Source: Flavobacteriaceae bacterium (lineage in GTDB: Bacteria; Bacteroidota; Bacteroidia; Flavobacteriales; Flavobacteriaceae). From it: a stretch of DNA of 64,000 nucleotides. Of this stretch, positions 33,844 to 43,609 are shown piece after piece (position 1 is the stretch's first letter; each line of letters opens with the position of its first letter). The notes beneath the pieces were generated by a model that saw nothing but the letters and a program-made list of their open reading frames with translations, had not been told where the DNA came from and searched no databases. The translations under genes and the position numbers were made by a program. The stretch is taken from positions 1-64,000 of the forward strand of contig JANQKN010000171.1 in NCBI GenBank assembly GCA_028281065.1. Direction: 5' to 3'.

Positions 33844-35337
33844 ATGTCCCTAAAATCTTTCGGAGCCAAAATCTTTGCCAATAAGGTTGTAAAAAAAATG
33901 AACCGCTGGATTTCCAAACCCGAGGAAACCCAACAAAAAGTATTTCAGCAGCTTATAGCAAGTGCCAAGACCACAGCTTTTGGTAACGACCATGATTTTT
34001 CAAGTATTAATTCCCATAGCGATTTCATTAATAGGGTTCCCATTAGGGATTATGAACAGCTAAGGCCCTACGCAGACCGTGTGGTGGCTGGGGAAGCAGA
34101 TATCCTTTGGCCGGGACAGCCCCTATATTTTGCCAAAACTTCTGGGACTACCTCGGGGGCCAAATACATTCCGTTAACCAAGGAATCCATGCCTTCGCAT
34201 ATAGAAGCAGCACGAAATGCGATCCTTTGTTACATACACGAAACAGGCAACACCAAGTTTGTGGATGGAAAGATGATCTTTCTACAGGGAAGCCCTGTTT
34301 TGGGCGAGGAAAACGGTATTAAACTGGGACGCTTATCTGGTATTGTAGCGCATTATGTGCCGAGTTACCTTCAGAAAAACAGATTGCCCAGTTGGGAAAC
34401 CAACTGCATAGAAGATTGGGAAACCAAAGTGGATGCCATTGTGGAAGAAACCAAGGACGAAGACATGACTGTAATAAGCGGGATTCCTTCGTGGGTACAG
34501 ATGTATTTTGAGCGATTGCAGGCTGTTAGTAACAAAAAGGTGGGTGATCTTTTCAAAAACTTCAACCTGTTCATCTATGGAGGGGTAAACTACGAACCCT
34601 ATCGTAAAAAGTTCGAAAGCCTCATAGGCCGTAAGGTAGACAGCATTGAGCTCTTCCCAGCTTCAGAAGGCTTTTTTGCTTTTCAGAACCAACAAAATGA
34701 CCCAGGGCTACTATTGTTGCTTAATTCGGGGATCTTCTACGAATTTGTGCCTGCCGATCAGTTTTTCGAAGAAAACCCTCCAAGGCTTACCATAGGCGAA
34801 GTGGAAAAAGGGGTAAACTATGTATTGATTATCTCTACCAACGCAGGCTTATGGGCATATAACATAGGAGATACTGTTATGTTTACTTCCCTAAAACCCT
34901 ACAAATTGGTAGTTACCGGGCGGATTAAACACTTTATCTCTGCTTTTGGCGAGCATGTTATCGGCAAAGAAGTAGAGCAGGCCATGCAAGAAGCTATGAC
35001 GCAATTTGGCTTTTCTATTACCGAGTTTACCGTAGGCCCGCAAACCCAAGTGGAGGAAGGACTTCCTTATCACGAATGGTTTGTTGAGTTTGATGGTGAA
35101 CCCCAAAATCTGGAACAGATTGCAAAGGTTATAGATCAATCCATGCAGACCCAAAACAGCTATTATTTCGATCTTATCGATGGAAAAGTGCTTCAGCCCC
35201 TAAAGATTACAAGTCTTCGCAGGGACAGTTTTAAGGACTATATGAAGTCCCAAGGAAAGCTTGGGGGACAGAACAAAATACCCCGACTCTCCAACGATCG
35301 TAAAATTGCAAATGGCCTTCTGGAACTACAAGGATAA
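33844..35337 (+). CDS. GH3 family acyl-acid-amide synthetase-like protein
   Basis: This 497-residue protein belongs to the GH3 branch of the adenylate-forming superfamily, known in plants for joining auxin or jasmonate to amino acids and also widespread in Bacteroidota. Motifs include the nucleotide-binding FAKTSGTTSGAKYIP (about residues 96-110), FIYGGVNYEPY, ELFPASEGFFAF, and WAYNIGDTVMF with the adenylate-binding Asp. The bacterial substrate is unknown. It starts two bases after the M23 peptidase gene and is probably cotranscribed. No transfer-like base composition was noticed. Confidence 0.9.
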   Translation: MSLKSFGAKIFANKVVKKMNRWISKPEETQQKVFQQLIASAKTTAFGNDHDFSSINSHSDFINRVPIRDYEQLRPYADRVVAGEADILWPGQPLYFAKTSGTTSGAKYIPLTKESMPSHIEAARNAILCYIHETGNTKFVDGKMIFLQGSPVLGEENGIKLGRLSGIVAHYVPSYLQKNRLPSWETNCIEDWETKVDAIVEETKDEDMTVISGIPSWVQMYFERLQAVSNKKVGDLFKNFNLFIYGGVNYEPYRKKFESLIGRKVDSIELFPASEGFFAFQNQQNDPGLLLLLNSGIFYEFVPADQFFEENPPRLTIGEVEKGVNYVLIISTNAGLWAYNIGDTVMFTSLKPYKLVVTGRIKHFISAFGEHVIGKEVEQAMQEAMTQFGFSITEFTVGPQTQVEEGLPYHEWFVEFDGEPQNLEQIAKVIDQSMQTQNSYYFDLIDGKVLQPLKITSLRRDSFKDYMKSQGKLGGQNKIPRLSNDRKIANGLLELQG

Positions 35338-35345
35338 AATAGTGT

Positions 35346-35353
35346 TATCTTTG
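35346..35353 (+). promoter_or_regulatory. Predicted -7 promoter element within the short gap after the GH3 gene
   Basis: TATCTTTG matches TAnnTTTG and lies 13 bases before the ATG at 35366, suggesting independent transcription of that gene. Confidence 0.6.
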
Positions 35354-35365
35354 TCGCGAAAAAGA

Positions 35366-37039
35366 ATGAGTCAATTTCCAATCCATACCAGAACAAGAGC
35401 ACAAGAAAGCTCCAGCGCCATTGAGCGCCTTTACATTACAATGCGCCACCTTTTTAACCGTGGGTTTTACAAACCCATGGGTGTGAGTGGAGAAACCCTA
35501 AGGGAAGCCTTGCTAACCTTACGCCCGGAAATATACGGGTCCATAGCAGAGGATAAGATAGAACTACAAGGGTTGATCTATGTGATTGACCGCCTTCCCT
35601 ATGGAATAGAAGAGTGTAGGTACATTAACCTCACCAGCGACGAAGGCTACAAAAACTCTCATTTCGAACCCATTATTCCTTTAAAAAGGAGAAGACAGTG
35701 TTACCGTATCGATGAGGAACAAATGAACATCGAGGTAACCCGTGGAAGAAGTGAGATTTATGATATCCTTACCCACCTCACCTTTTTGTACATAGAGTCG
35801 CACAAAATCATGCGCCAAGTATTGATCAATGACGAAGGAGGTGTTATTAGGGATTGGGAGAAGCTGGAAGAAGCCGTTCAAAAGAAAGGGAAACTTTCGC
35901 AAGAACAGAAAGAAATAGCCCTTACGCATACAGCTAATTTTCTAGGACGGACATTCGAGGAAGTATCTGAGGTATACCCACAGTTCTCTTGTAAAGAAGA
36001 TCCGGACCGTTTCCTAAAGATCATTTACTTTTTAGGAAAAGGAGCCATTGCCGAATTCCTGGAGGACGAAAAGAGGCTCATTACCTTTAGCCCTGTACTT
36101 AGGGAACGATTGGGACACCATATTCACGGTGAGCGCTGGGCCTATAGGATAAAGAAGGCTTTGTTTGAAGAAAACCTCTTAGAACGCCCTATTCACATTA
36201 TTAGCGCCAACATGCACAGTGTAATGAACACATTGTTTGCAGAAGTGGCCCTTACCACAGAGAAAAAGGGCAAGAGTACGCTGGATTTGTATGAAATGTT
36301 GAGCAAATCCGAAAATCAGAAGCTTAGGGACAAAGTCTCCAAAAAGGCTGCTGACAGCGGAATGATCTATTTAAAAGATGAGAGTGGGACCAATATCGAT
36401 GTTCAGATATTCGATGCCGGTAAACTTCCCGATGTCCTTTATACCCAAAAAGAAGGTGAAGATGCACCCGTTATCATTGTAATGGATTATGCTTTCGGTG
36501 AACAGGCCTATGAAACCATGGATGAGCTGTTAAAGCCTCACAAATCCCAAGGAAAACACGCCTTCTTACATGTAGATTCTGTATCCATCATGGGTAAAGC
36601 GGGTATTCTTGAAGGAGGCAAAGGGGACATTATGATTCCATCTTCCCATATTTTCGAAGGTACAGCCGATAATTACCCCTTTACGAATGAATTAGACAAG
36701 AAAGATTTTGAAGATGAAGGTCTCAATGTCTGTTTGGGGTCCATGATTACCGTGTTGGGTACATCCCTTCAAAATAGGGACATTCTAAGGTTTTTCCACG
36801 AATCTACTTGGAACGTAATTGGTCTGGAAATGGAAGGAGCACACTACCAAAAAGCCATACAATCGGCTTCCAAGATACGGGGAAGTATCAATCCAAACGT
36901 AAAGGTACGTTATGCCTACTATGCCAGTGATAATCCTTTAGAAACAGGAAGCACTTTGGCGTCGGGCGGACTGGGCACTACAGGGGTGAAACCCACCTAT
37001 GCCATCACCGAAAAAATGTTAAAGCAAATTTTAGAGTAA
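35366..37039 (+). CDS. Conserved Bacteroidota protein with nucleoside-phosphorylase-like C-terminal half (DUF6909-like)
   Basis: This 557-residue cytoplasmic protein has no signal peptide or membrane helix. The start at the ATG at 35366 (MSQFPIHTRTRAQESS) follows a promoter motif. The N-terminal ~270 residues are helical and contain basic patches (PIIPLKRRRQCYRI). The C-terminal ~260 residues contain VIIVMDYAFGEQAYE, GKAGILEGGKGDIMIPSSH and NVIGLEMEGAHYQKA. The last resembles the phosphate/nucleoside-binding EMEGA signature of the PNP/UDP family and AMP nucleosidase. Substrate and reaction are unproven; a nucleoside or nucleotide is a reasonable guess. Confidence 0.75.
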   Translation: MSQFPIHTRTRAQESSSAIERLYITMRHLFNRGFYKPMGVSGETLREALLTLRPEIYGSIAEDKIELQGLIYVIDRLPYGIEECRYINLTSDEGYKNSHFEPIIPLKRRRQCYRIDEEQMNIEVTRGRSEIYDILTHLTFLYIESHKIMRQVLINDEGGVIRDWEKLEEAVQKKGKLSQEQKEIALTHTANFLGRTFEEVSEVYPQFSCKEDPDRFLKIIYFLGKGAIAEFLEDEKRLITFSPVLRERLGHHIHGERWAYRIKKALFEENLLERPIHIISANMHSVMNTLFAEVALTTEKKGKSTLDLYEMLSKSENQKLRDKVSKKAADSGMIYLKDESGTNIDVQIFDAGKLPDVLYTQKEGEDAPVIIVMDYAFGEQAYETMDELLKPHKSQGKHAFLHVDSVSIMGKAGILEGGKGDIMIPSSHIFEGTADNYPFTNELDKKDFEDEGLNVCLGSMITVLGTSLQNRDILRFFHESTWNVIGLEMEGAHYQKAIQSASKIRGSINPNVKVRYAYYASDNPLETGSTLASGGLGTTGVKPTYAITEKMLKQILE

Positions 37040-37053
37040 ACTAAAAAAATATT

Positions 37054-38073
37054 TTGAAGAACAATAAAGTCTTAATTACAGGGGGCGCAGGGTTTATAGG
37101 ATCGAATTATGTGGGGTATGTTTTAGGGGCTACAGAGGACGAAATCTACGTCTTGGACAAGCTCACTTATGCCGGTGATGTGAGAAACCTAGGAGATTTT
37201 TCGGATCATGCCCGTTACCATTTCATACAAGGGGATATTTGCGACGAAAATCTGGTAAATAATTTATTTTCAGAACATAAGTTCAATAAAGTGGTCCATT
37301 TTGCTGCCGAATCGCATGTAGACAACTCTATTTCGGGTCCTGGTGCCTTTATCCATACCAATATCGTAGGAACTTTTAACCTGTTGCATGCTGCTTATAA
37401 GACTTGGATGAACGGCCCCAACGATTACAAAGAGGATTTTAAGGATGCCCGATTCCTCCATGTATCTACCGATGAGGTATATGGTACGCTTGGTGAGACC
37501 GGATTGTTTACCGAAACAACGGCTTATGCACCCAATAGCCCGTATAGTGCATCCAAGGCTTCTTCAGACTTTATTGTGAGAAGCTATTTCCATACCTATG
37601 GAATGCAGGTGGTTACTACCAACTGTTCTAATAATTATGGGCCCAATCAGCACAAGGAGAAACTAATTCCCACTATTATACGAAAAGCTATTTCTGGTGA
37701 GCCCATACCCATTTATGGAGACGGACAGAATGTACGCGATTGGTTGTATGTCCTGGATCACTGTGTGGGGATTAAGTTGGCACTGGATAAGGGTGAATTG
37801 GGGGAAACCTATAACATTGGAGGCCGTAACGAGCGTAAAAACCTATACATTGCCCACACCATTTGCGATTTGTTGGATTCCTTAAAACCCAAAGAAGGAT
37901 CCTATAGAGATCAGATAAACTTCGTAACCGATCGACCGGGGCATGATTTCCGCTATGCTATTGATGCAAACAAAATAGAAAACGAATTGGGCTGGAAAGC
38001 CGAAGAAAACTTTGAAAGCGGTATTCTCAAGACCGTAGAATGGTACCTAAACAACGAAGATAGATTGCTATGA
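37054..38073 (+). CDS. rfbB: dTDP-glucose 4,6-dehydratase
   Basis: This is the second step of dTDP-L-rhamnose synthesis and opens the surface polysaccharide cluster. The 339-residue SDR enzyme shows the NAD-binding [12 protein letters not shown] (about residues 8-19), [11 protein letters not shown] with the active-site Asp-Glu, and YSASKASSD with the catalytic Tyr-Lys. The start is a TTG at 37054 (MKNNKVLIT); no ATG fits. It overlaps rfbA by four bases (ATGA). Confidence 0.95.
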   Translation: MKNNKVLITGGAGFIGSNYVGYVLGATEDEIYVLDKLTYAGDVRNLGDFSDHARYHFIQGDICDENLVNNLFSEHKFNKVVHFAAESHVDNSISGPGAFIHTNIVGTFNLLHAAYKTWMNGPNDYKEDFKDARFLHVSTDEVYGTLGETGLFTETTAYAPNSPYSASKASSDFIVRSYFHTYGMQVVTTNCSNNYGPNQHKEKLIPTIIRKAISGEPIPIYGDGQNVRDWLYVLDHCVGIKLALDKGELGETYNIGGRNERKNLYIAHTICDLLDSLKPKEGSYRDQINFVTDRPGHDFRYAIDANKIENELGWKAEENFESGILKTVEWYLNNEDRLL

Positions 38074-38927
38074 AGGGAATCATACTAGCCGGTGGATCCG
38101 GAACACGACTACACCCACTAACGTTAGCCGTGAGCAAACAGCTCATGCCTGTGTACGACAAACCCATGATTTATTATCCCTTGTCTACCCTTATGTACTC
38201 TGGGATTCGTGAAATTTTGATCATTTCCACCCCGCAGGACCTTCCGCTGTTCGAAAAACTACTGGGCGATGGTAAAAAGTTTGGGTGCGAATTCACCTAT
38301 GCGGTTCAGGAACATCCCAACGGGCTGGCTGAAGCCTTCATTATTGGAAAAGACTTTATTGGCGATGATAAAGTAGCCTTAATCTTAGGCGATAATATTT
38401 TCTACGGAAGTGGCCTTAAGGAACTATTGCAAAGCAACAATGATCCAGACGGAGGGGTTATCTATGCTTACCATGTACACGACCCGGAACGTTATGGAGT
38501 GGTAGAGTTCGATGCTGAGGGAAAAGCCTTATCTATTGAAGAAAAGCCCCAAAACCCCAAATCCAATTTCGCAGTACCGGGAATTTATTTTTTCGACAAC
38601 AGTGTAGTGGATATAGCTGCCAACATAGCGCCCAGCGCTAGGGGCGAACTGGAAATTACCGATGTAAACAACGTGTATTTGCAACAAGGAAAACTAAGCG
38701 TAAGCATCCTAGACAAAGGGACCGCTTGGTTGGATACGGGGACTTTCGCATCCCTCATGCAAGCTTCCCAGTTTGTACAGGTAATCGAAGAAAGGCAAGG
38801 GCTTAAAATAGGAGCCATAGAAGAAGCGGCTTATCGTATGGGATATATCACCAAAGAACAACTTATAAAATTGGCCGAACCGTTGCTTAAAAGCGGTTAT
38901 GGCAAGCATTTAATTCAATTGGATTAG
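38070..38927 (+). CDS. rfbA: Glucose-1-phosphate thymidylyltransferase
   Basis: This first enzyme of the dTDP-rhamnose pathway joins glucose 1-phosphate and dTTP. The 285-residue protein has the nucleotidyltransferase signature [18 protein letters not shown], the sugar-binding [11 protein letters not shown], the metal-binding ILGDN and the EEKPQNPKS motif. Length and motifs are normal. The four-base overlap with rfbB indicates coupled translation. Confidence 0.96.
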   Translation: MKGIILAGGSGTRLHPLTLAVSKQLMPVYDKPMIYYPLSTLMYSGIREILIISTPQDLPLFEKLLGDGKKFGCEFTYAVQEHPNGLAEAFIIGKDFIGDDKVALILGDNIFYGSGLKELLQSNNDPDGGVIYAYHVHDPERYGVVEFDAEGKALSIEEKPQNPKSNFAVPGIYFFDNSVVDIAANIAPSARGELEITDVNNVYLQQGKLSVSILDKGTAWLDTGTFASLMQASQFVQVIEERQGLKIGAIEEAAYRMGYITKEQLIKLAEPLLKSGYGKHLIQLD

Positions 38928-38929
38928 TT

Positions 38930-39475
38930 TTGGAAGTAACTCAAACACCATTAAAAGATTGCTTTGTAGTAAAACCAAGGGTATTTTACGATGATCGTGG
39001 CTTTTTTTGTGAAACCTTCAACGAGCGTGTTTTTAAGGAACAAACCGGTTTAAATGTAGACTTTGTTCAAGACAACCAATCGGTTTCCTCTAAAGGGGTG
39101 TTACGGGGACTTCACTTTCAAAAAGGGGAAATGGCCCAAGCAAAGCTCGTTCGTGTTATTAAGGGTCGGGTGATGGATGTGGTTGTGGACATGCGAAAAG
39201 AATCGGAAACCTTCGGAAAACACTATTCTATCATATTGGACGACGAGAACCATCTTCAGTTGTTTGTGCCACGTGGTTTTGCTCATGGATTTATAACCCT
39301 TTCCGACAAGTCCATCTTTTCTTATAAATGCGATAATTTCTATCACAAAGAAAGTGAGGGCGGTATTATCTACAATGACGCAACCCTGTCCATAGATTGG
39401 CATCTTGCCAAGGAAGATTTACTAATTTCAGAAAAAGACCTAGAACTTCCCACTTTTGAGGAAGCGATTCGATGA
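38930..39475 (+). CDS. rfbC: dTDP-4-dehydrorhamnose 3,5-epimerase
   Basis: This third step of dTDP-rhamnose synthesis is encoded by a 181-residue cupin protein. Family landmarks are FYDDRGFFCETFNE, FVQDNQSVSSKGVLRGLHFQ with the catalytic His in RGLHFQ, and the YK-containing SIFSYKCDNFYHKESEGGI. The start is a TTG at 38930, two bases after the rfbA stop; it overlaps rfbD by four bases. Confidence 0.95.
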   Translation: MEVTQTPLKDCFVVKPRVFYDDRGFFCETFNERVFKEQTGLNVDFVQDNQSVSSKGVLRGLHFQKGEMAQAKLVRVIKGRVMDVVVDMRKESETFGKHYSIILDDENHLQLFVPRGFAHGFITLSDKSIFSYKCDNFYHKESEGGIIYNDATLSIDWHLAKEDLLISEKDLELPTFEEAIR

Positions 39476-40323
39476 GTAGAGTACTGGTAACAGGTGCAGA
39501 TGGACAATTGGGAAAGTGCCTTCGGGATGCCTCCAAATCCTACAATGAACATACTTTTGTTTTTGTTAACAGAACACAATTGGACATTACCGATGCGGAA
39601 TCTGTTAAAAGGTATTTTAGCGAAAGTTCTTTTCAATACTGTATCAATGCAGCGGCTTATACCAATGTTGAGAAAGCTGAAAGCGACGAAGCCAACGCTT
39701 ATCTTATCAATGCTGAAGCCGCAGGAAACTTGGCTGAGGTTTGTAAAGAACACGGAACAAAGCTCATTCATGTTTCTACCGATTATGTGTTCGATGGGGA
39801 AAAAGGATCACCTTATCTAGAAGAGGACAAGACAAATCCAATTAGTGTATATGGTGCTTCCAAGCTAAAAGGGGAAGCATATATACAGGAAAAGTGTGAG
39901 CAGCATTTTATTGTGCGAACTTCTTGGCTCTGGTCGCAATACGGGCATAATTTTTACAACTCCATGTTGCGCTTTGCTGAAGAAGGAAGGGATTTAAAGA
40001 TTACGACCGATCAGTTGGGAACCCCTACCAATGCTAATGATTTGGCAGAAGCACTATTGGGTATCGTAGCAGCGGACAACGATAGTTATGGGGTATATCA
40101 CTACAGCAATGAAGGAGAAGCCACTTGGTTCGACTTTGCTGAGGCAATATTTACCCATTCGGGAAAATTAGAAGCGGTAACCCTTGAAAAAACCGACCAT
40201 TACCGTACTTTTGCAGCCAGACCAGGGTACAGTGTGTTGAGCAAGGAGAAGTTCTTTCGGCATTTCGAAGCCCCCAGGTTGGATTGGCAGGAGTCATTAA
40301 AAAAGTTAATTAACAACCAATAA
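39472..40323 (+). CDS. rfbD: dTDP-4-dehydrorhamnose reductase
   Basis: This fourth step yields dTDP-L-rhamnose. The 283-residue SDR protein has VTGADGQLGKCLRD at the N-terminus, NAAAYTNVEKAESDE, HVSTDYVFDGEKG and the YGASKLKGE catalytic Tyr-Lys pair. It completes the rfbBACD set in strict series with four-base overlaps or tiny gaps, so the whole dTDP-rhamnose pathway is one transcriptional unit here. Confidence 0.95.
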   Translation: MSRVLVTGADGQLGKCLRDASKSYNEHTFVFVNRTQLDITDAESVKRYFSESSFQYCINAAAYTNVEKAESDEANAYLINAEAAGNLAEVCKEHGTKLIHVSTDYVFDGEKGSPYLEEDKTNPISVYGASKLKGEAYIQEKCEQHFIVRTSWLWSQYGHNFYNSMLRFAEEGRDLKITTDQLGTPTNANDLAEALLGIVAADNDSYGVYHYSNEGEATWFDFAEAIFTHSGKLEAVTLEKTDHYRTFAARPGYSVLSKEKFFRHFEAPRLDWQESLKKLINNQ

Positions 40324-40336
40324 ACGTTATTGACCC

Positions 40337-41335
40337 ATGGATAACAACAAGGAAGAAGTTGATATTTTTTATGTATACAAAGCTTTCCTAAACAGGCTTA
40401 AGGGTCTTTTTAGGGAGTGTTTCAAGGCCTTTGATTTTATAGTTGGTAAATGGGTCCTGTTACTTATACTCATCGCAGTAGGAGTTGGTTCTGGATACTT
40501 CCTCAACTCACTTAAGAATGATGTGAAGGAAGCCAAGATATTATTGAAGACCAATTTTAAGTCTGCCGACTATGTCTATAGCGTGGTAGAGTCCCTTAAT
40601 GCTAAAATTACCGAGAAAAGGGAAACCAAAAAGAGGTTTTATAAGCAAGAAGGTATTCCTACCGTATTTGCCGAAATGGGGGAAATGACCCTAGAACCTG
40701 TAATCAATCTACGGGATTTGGTAGAAGGCTATGAGCCCAACTCTCCTAATTTTGATGGGATATTGCGCTATGTGGAGTTTGAATTCGAAGAAGATGGTGA
40801 GATTACGCAGATTGCCGAGACCTTTACAGGACAATACAAGTATCACAAGCTTAAGATTGTTGTAACCGATTCCACCAAAAACAGTGTGATCGATACCCTG
40901 GTTTCATACATCAATAGCAGTGAATACCTTACTAACTATAAAGATATCTATCAAAAGACATTGGAAGATGGTATTAAGAACAACAAAGAGACCATTAAAC
41001 AAATCAATGAAGTAATTGCTACATACAACAAGCACGAATCCTACCCTACCAGATCGAGCGAGCTTTATATTGTAGATAAAAACTTTAGTGTAGCCCAACT
41101 TTTAGCCACCAAATTGGAGCTGGAGAAGGAAATAGAGACTTTTAGAAGGGAAATGGCAGAGCTGGATCAGGTTGTAGTAAACATGAACCACCCCACGTTG
41201 TACAAAAAGGAGCGATCCCTCACCGAAAACAATATGTTGCTTATTCCACTTCTTTTGGTATTTGGTTTCTTGGGTATTGCATTTGCCGTATATGTCTTCA
41301 AGTCTTTGAGAAACTTCTCGAACAACCAAGAGTAA
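40337..41335 (+). CDS. Wzz-like chain length determinant protein
   Basis: This 332-residue protein has the layout of polysaccharide co-polymerases: a short cytoplasmic start, a membrane helix (about residues 36-54, WVLLLILIAVGVGSGYFL), a large helical extracytoplasmic part (to about 295) and a second helix (about 299-318, LLIPLLLVFGFLGIAFAVYV). The C-terminal tail is short and has no tyrosine-kinase domain, so it is of the Wzz rather than Wzc type. Position directly before a flippase supports control of glycan chain length. Confidence 0.82.
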   Translation: MDNNKEEVDIFYVYKAFLNRLKGLFRECFKAFDFIVGKWVLLLILIAVGVGSGYFLNSLKNDVKEAKILLKTNFKSADYVYSVVESLNAKITEKRETKKRFYKQEGIPTVFAEMGEMTLEPVINLRDLVEGYEPNSPNFDGILRYVEFEFEEDGEITQIAETFTGQYKYHKLKIVVTDSTKNSVIDTLVSYINSSEYLTNYKDIYQKTLEDGIKNNKETIKQINEVIATYNKHESYPTRSSELYIVDKNFSVAQLLATKLELEKEIETFRREMAELDQVVVNMNHPTLYKKERSLTENNMLLIPLLLVFGFLGIAFAVYVFKSLRNFSNNQE

Positions 41336-41377
41336 TAAAGCCATTTTTACTGGCTCGCCGCCGCATTGCATTGAGGT

Positions 41378-42688
41378 ATGGATATTCAGAACAAGTTGCT
41401 CGGGTTTTTTAAGTCTGCAGTTGTAGGCAGGAGCATTAATGTGCTGTTACTCCGCGTACTTGGTGTAGTGCTTTTTTTTTTAGTAACCACCCTTATTACC
41501 CAGAACTTCCCAGCTTCCTTGGTTGGGGAATACGATTTTAGCCGCTCCCTTTTACTGGTCTTGGGCACGCTGGCTATTTTTGGGATGCAATCTTCGGTTA
41601 TCTATTATTCTGGCTTTTTGGCTTCCATGCAACGCCTTTCGTACATAAAGAGGGTATACCTGCAGATGATCGTGATTGTACTGGCACTGTCGGTACTTAT
41701 CCTTTTGGGAAGCCAGTTGTTTCGTATTGATGCCATAACCGAGATGACGGGTTTTCAGCTTTCCTCCAATGTAACAAAGACTATCCTAACGGTTTTCTTT
41801 TATGGCGTAACCATGCTTAATATCGACACCTTTCGAGGCATGGATAAAATATACGTTTCGGAAACCTTCAGGAACATTTTGCGGTACATTTTCTTTTTGG
41901 GTGCTGTATGGTATTTGTTCCAAACCTCGCAAGCAGAGCGATTGGTAGATGTGTTTCTCCTCAACTTTGTATTATTAGCTCTGTTGTCATCTATAGGGGT
42001 TCTTTGGCATTTTTCTAAAATTCGTTTTAAGGACTCCGGGAAGGACGTTTCCATCAATTATAAAGACATCCTAAAACGCTCTGCACCTATGGCGGTTAGC
42101 GCTGCTTCTTTTTTGTTGATGCAAAGTTTGGATGTACTTATGCTCACCTATTTCACCAATTTCGAAACCGTTGCCTATTACAGCGTTGCCGTAAAACTAA
42201 CGTTGCTTATTTCCATTGTTTTGTCTTCGGTCAATGCCGTAATAGCTCCTAAAATTGCAGAATTCTATGCTTCGCAAAGCATGCAACGGCTAAAGAAAAC
42301 CATAAAAAGGGGGACCCAACTCATTTTTATAATGACAGCTCCTGTCATTTTGCTTTTAGCCTTGTTTTCCACCTATGTTTTGGAATTTTTCGGCGAAGGG
42401 TATTCTGCAGCCAAATATGCACTCATCATCTTGTTGATAGGGCAGATTGTTAATACTTTCTGCGGATCTATTGGAGTGTACTTGAATATGACGGGGAAGC
42501 AAAAGAAGTTCCAGATCATTCTTATTTCGGCACTTCTCATCAATATTGTACTCAACTATATTCTAATCCCTTTACACGGGATGGTTGGAGCGGCTATTGC
42601 CACTTCAGTCAGCATGGTTTTATGGAATGCCGTAGCAGTGATATATGTTTACAGAACCGATAATGTAAAAACCTTTTTAAGCCTGTGA
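41378..42688 (+). CDS. Wzx-type polysaccharide flippase (MATE/MOP superfamily)
   Basis: This 436-residue integral membrane protein has about twelve to fourteen hydrophobic segments and the arrangement of oligosaccharide-unit flippases. The LLRVLGVVLFFLVTTLITQNF start and a repeated bundle architecture support this, and GMVGAAIATSVSMVLWN near the C-terminus is characteristic. It should move undecaprenyl-linked repeat units across the inner membrane. Its stop overlaps the sulfotransferase start (TGATG). Confidence 0.92.
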   Translation: MDIQNKLLGFFKSAVVGRSINVLLLRVLGVVLFFLVTTLITQNFPASLVGEYDFSRSLLLVLGTLAIFGMQSSVIYYSGFLASMQRLSYIKRVYLQMIVIVLALSVLILLGSQLFRIDAITEMTGFQLSSNVTKTILTVFFYGVTMLNIDTFRGMDKIYVSETFRNILRYIFFLGAVWYLFQTSQAERLVDVFLLNFVLLALLSSIGVLWHFSKIRFKDSGKDVSINYKDILKRSAPMAVSAASFLLMQSLDVLMLTYFTNFETVAYYSVAVKLTLLISIVLSSVNAVIAPKIAEFYASQSMQRLKKTIKRGTQLIFIMTAPVILLLALFSTYVLEFFGEGYSAAKYALIILLIGQIVNTFCGSIGVYLNMTGKQKKFQIILISALLINIVLNYILIPLHGMVGAAIATSVSMVLWNAVAVIYVYRTDNVKTFLSL

Positions 42689-43608
42689 TGGAGTCTTTTG
42701 CTGTGGATTTTTTTGTTGTAGGCGCCGCCAGGAGCGGCACAACGTCGTTATATAACTATTTGAAGCAGCACCCCGAGGTTTTTTTGTCTGACGTAAAGGA
42801 ACTCAATCATTTTTCACAGGTAGAATCCAACGACCACTCTGACTATAAAACCCCTAAAAAGGGCGAAAGCTACCACACAAAGATCATAAAGTCGTACGAA
42901 GTTTATGAGTCCCTTTTTTCTGAAGCTGGCGATCATCAAAAAACTGGGGACGTTAGTCCTTCCTACCTATGGGGAACGGATACGGCAAAACGAATTCAGA
43001 AGCACAATCCTAATGCAAAAATCATCATTACGTTACGAAACCCTGTGGAAAGGGCTTTTAGCCATTATGTGATGAATTACGGTGTGGGATATGATAAGAT
43101 TTCCAATTTTGGAGATGCCTTAAATGCAAAGCAAGACCGTGTTTGGGGAGGGGGCAATCTCTATGTAGCATGGAGCACCTATTTCGATGCTGTAAAAAGC
43201 TATTACGATGCCTTTCCAAAAGATTCAATTAAGTTGCTCATTTTCGAAGATTGGACCCAGGAAAAAGATGAAACCCTAAAGGATTTGTTCGAATTAGTGG
43301 GTGTAGCCCCGCATTTTAAAATAGATCATACCATTCGGCATAACAAAAAAGTAGCCTACAAGCACATTGGGCTATTAAACTTTATTCGTGGACGCTTTAT
43401 AAAAGGAGCCATAAAGACGATACTCCCAGAAAACCTAAGGGAACGGATAAAAAATCGTTTTTTTGCCGGTGGCGATCTGGATTTGAATTTGGAGGTGTCT
43501 ACAAGGAAAAAACTGGAAGATCATTTTAGGCAAGATGTAATGCAGCTGCAACAATTAACAGGAATTCCACTGCTTGAAAAGTGGGGATTTATAAACAGTA
43601 AGACATAA
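42688..43608 (+). CDS. PAPS-dependent sulfotransferase, likely glycan-modifying
   Basis: This 306-residue cytosolic-type sulfotransferase starts at the ATG at 42688, overlapping the preceding stop codon. The 5'-phosphosulfate-binding loop is VVGAARSGTTSLYNYL (about residues 8-23). The 3'-phosphate-binding region is IIITLRNPVERAFSHYVMNY (about 109-128), with the conserved Arg-Asn-Pro and the downstream Ser-His. Inside this cluster it presumably sulfates the repeat unit or the lipid-linked glycan. The acceptor sugar is unknown. Confidence 0.93.
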   Translation: MESFAVDFFVVGAARSGTTSLYNYLKQHPEVFLSDVKELNHFSQVESNDHSDYKTPKKGESYHTKIIKSYEVYESLFSEAGDHQKTGDVSPSYLWGTDTAKRIQKHNPNAKIIITLRNPVERAFSHYVMNYGVGYDKISNFGDALNAKQDRVWGGGNLYVAWSTYFDAVKSYYDAFPKDSIKLLIFEDWTQEKDETLKDLFELVGVAPHFKIDHTIRHNKKVAYKHIGLLNFIRGRFIKGAIKTILPENLRERIKNRFFAGGDLDLNLEVSTRKKLEDHFRQDVMQLQQLTGIPLLEKWGFINSKT

Positions 43609-43609
43609 T

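Noticed and set aside
39265-39285. GTGCCACGTGGTTTT in rfbC, and CACGTG at 19801, 25808, 44700 and 56985, as additional parS sites.
   Set aside because: They share only the CACGTG core and lack the TGTTnC/GnAACA flanks; they are explained as coding sequence.
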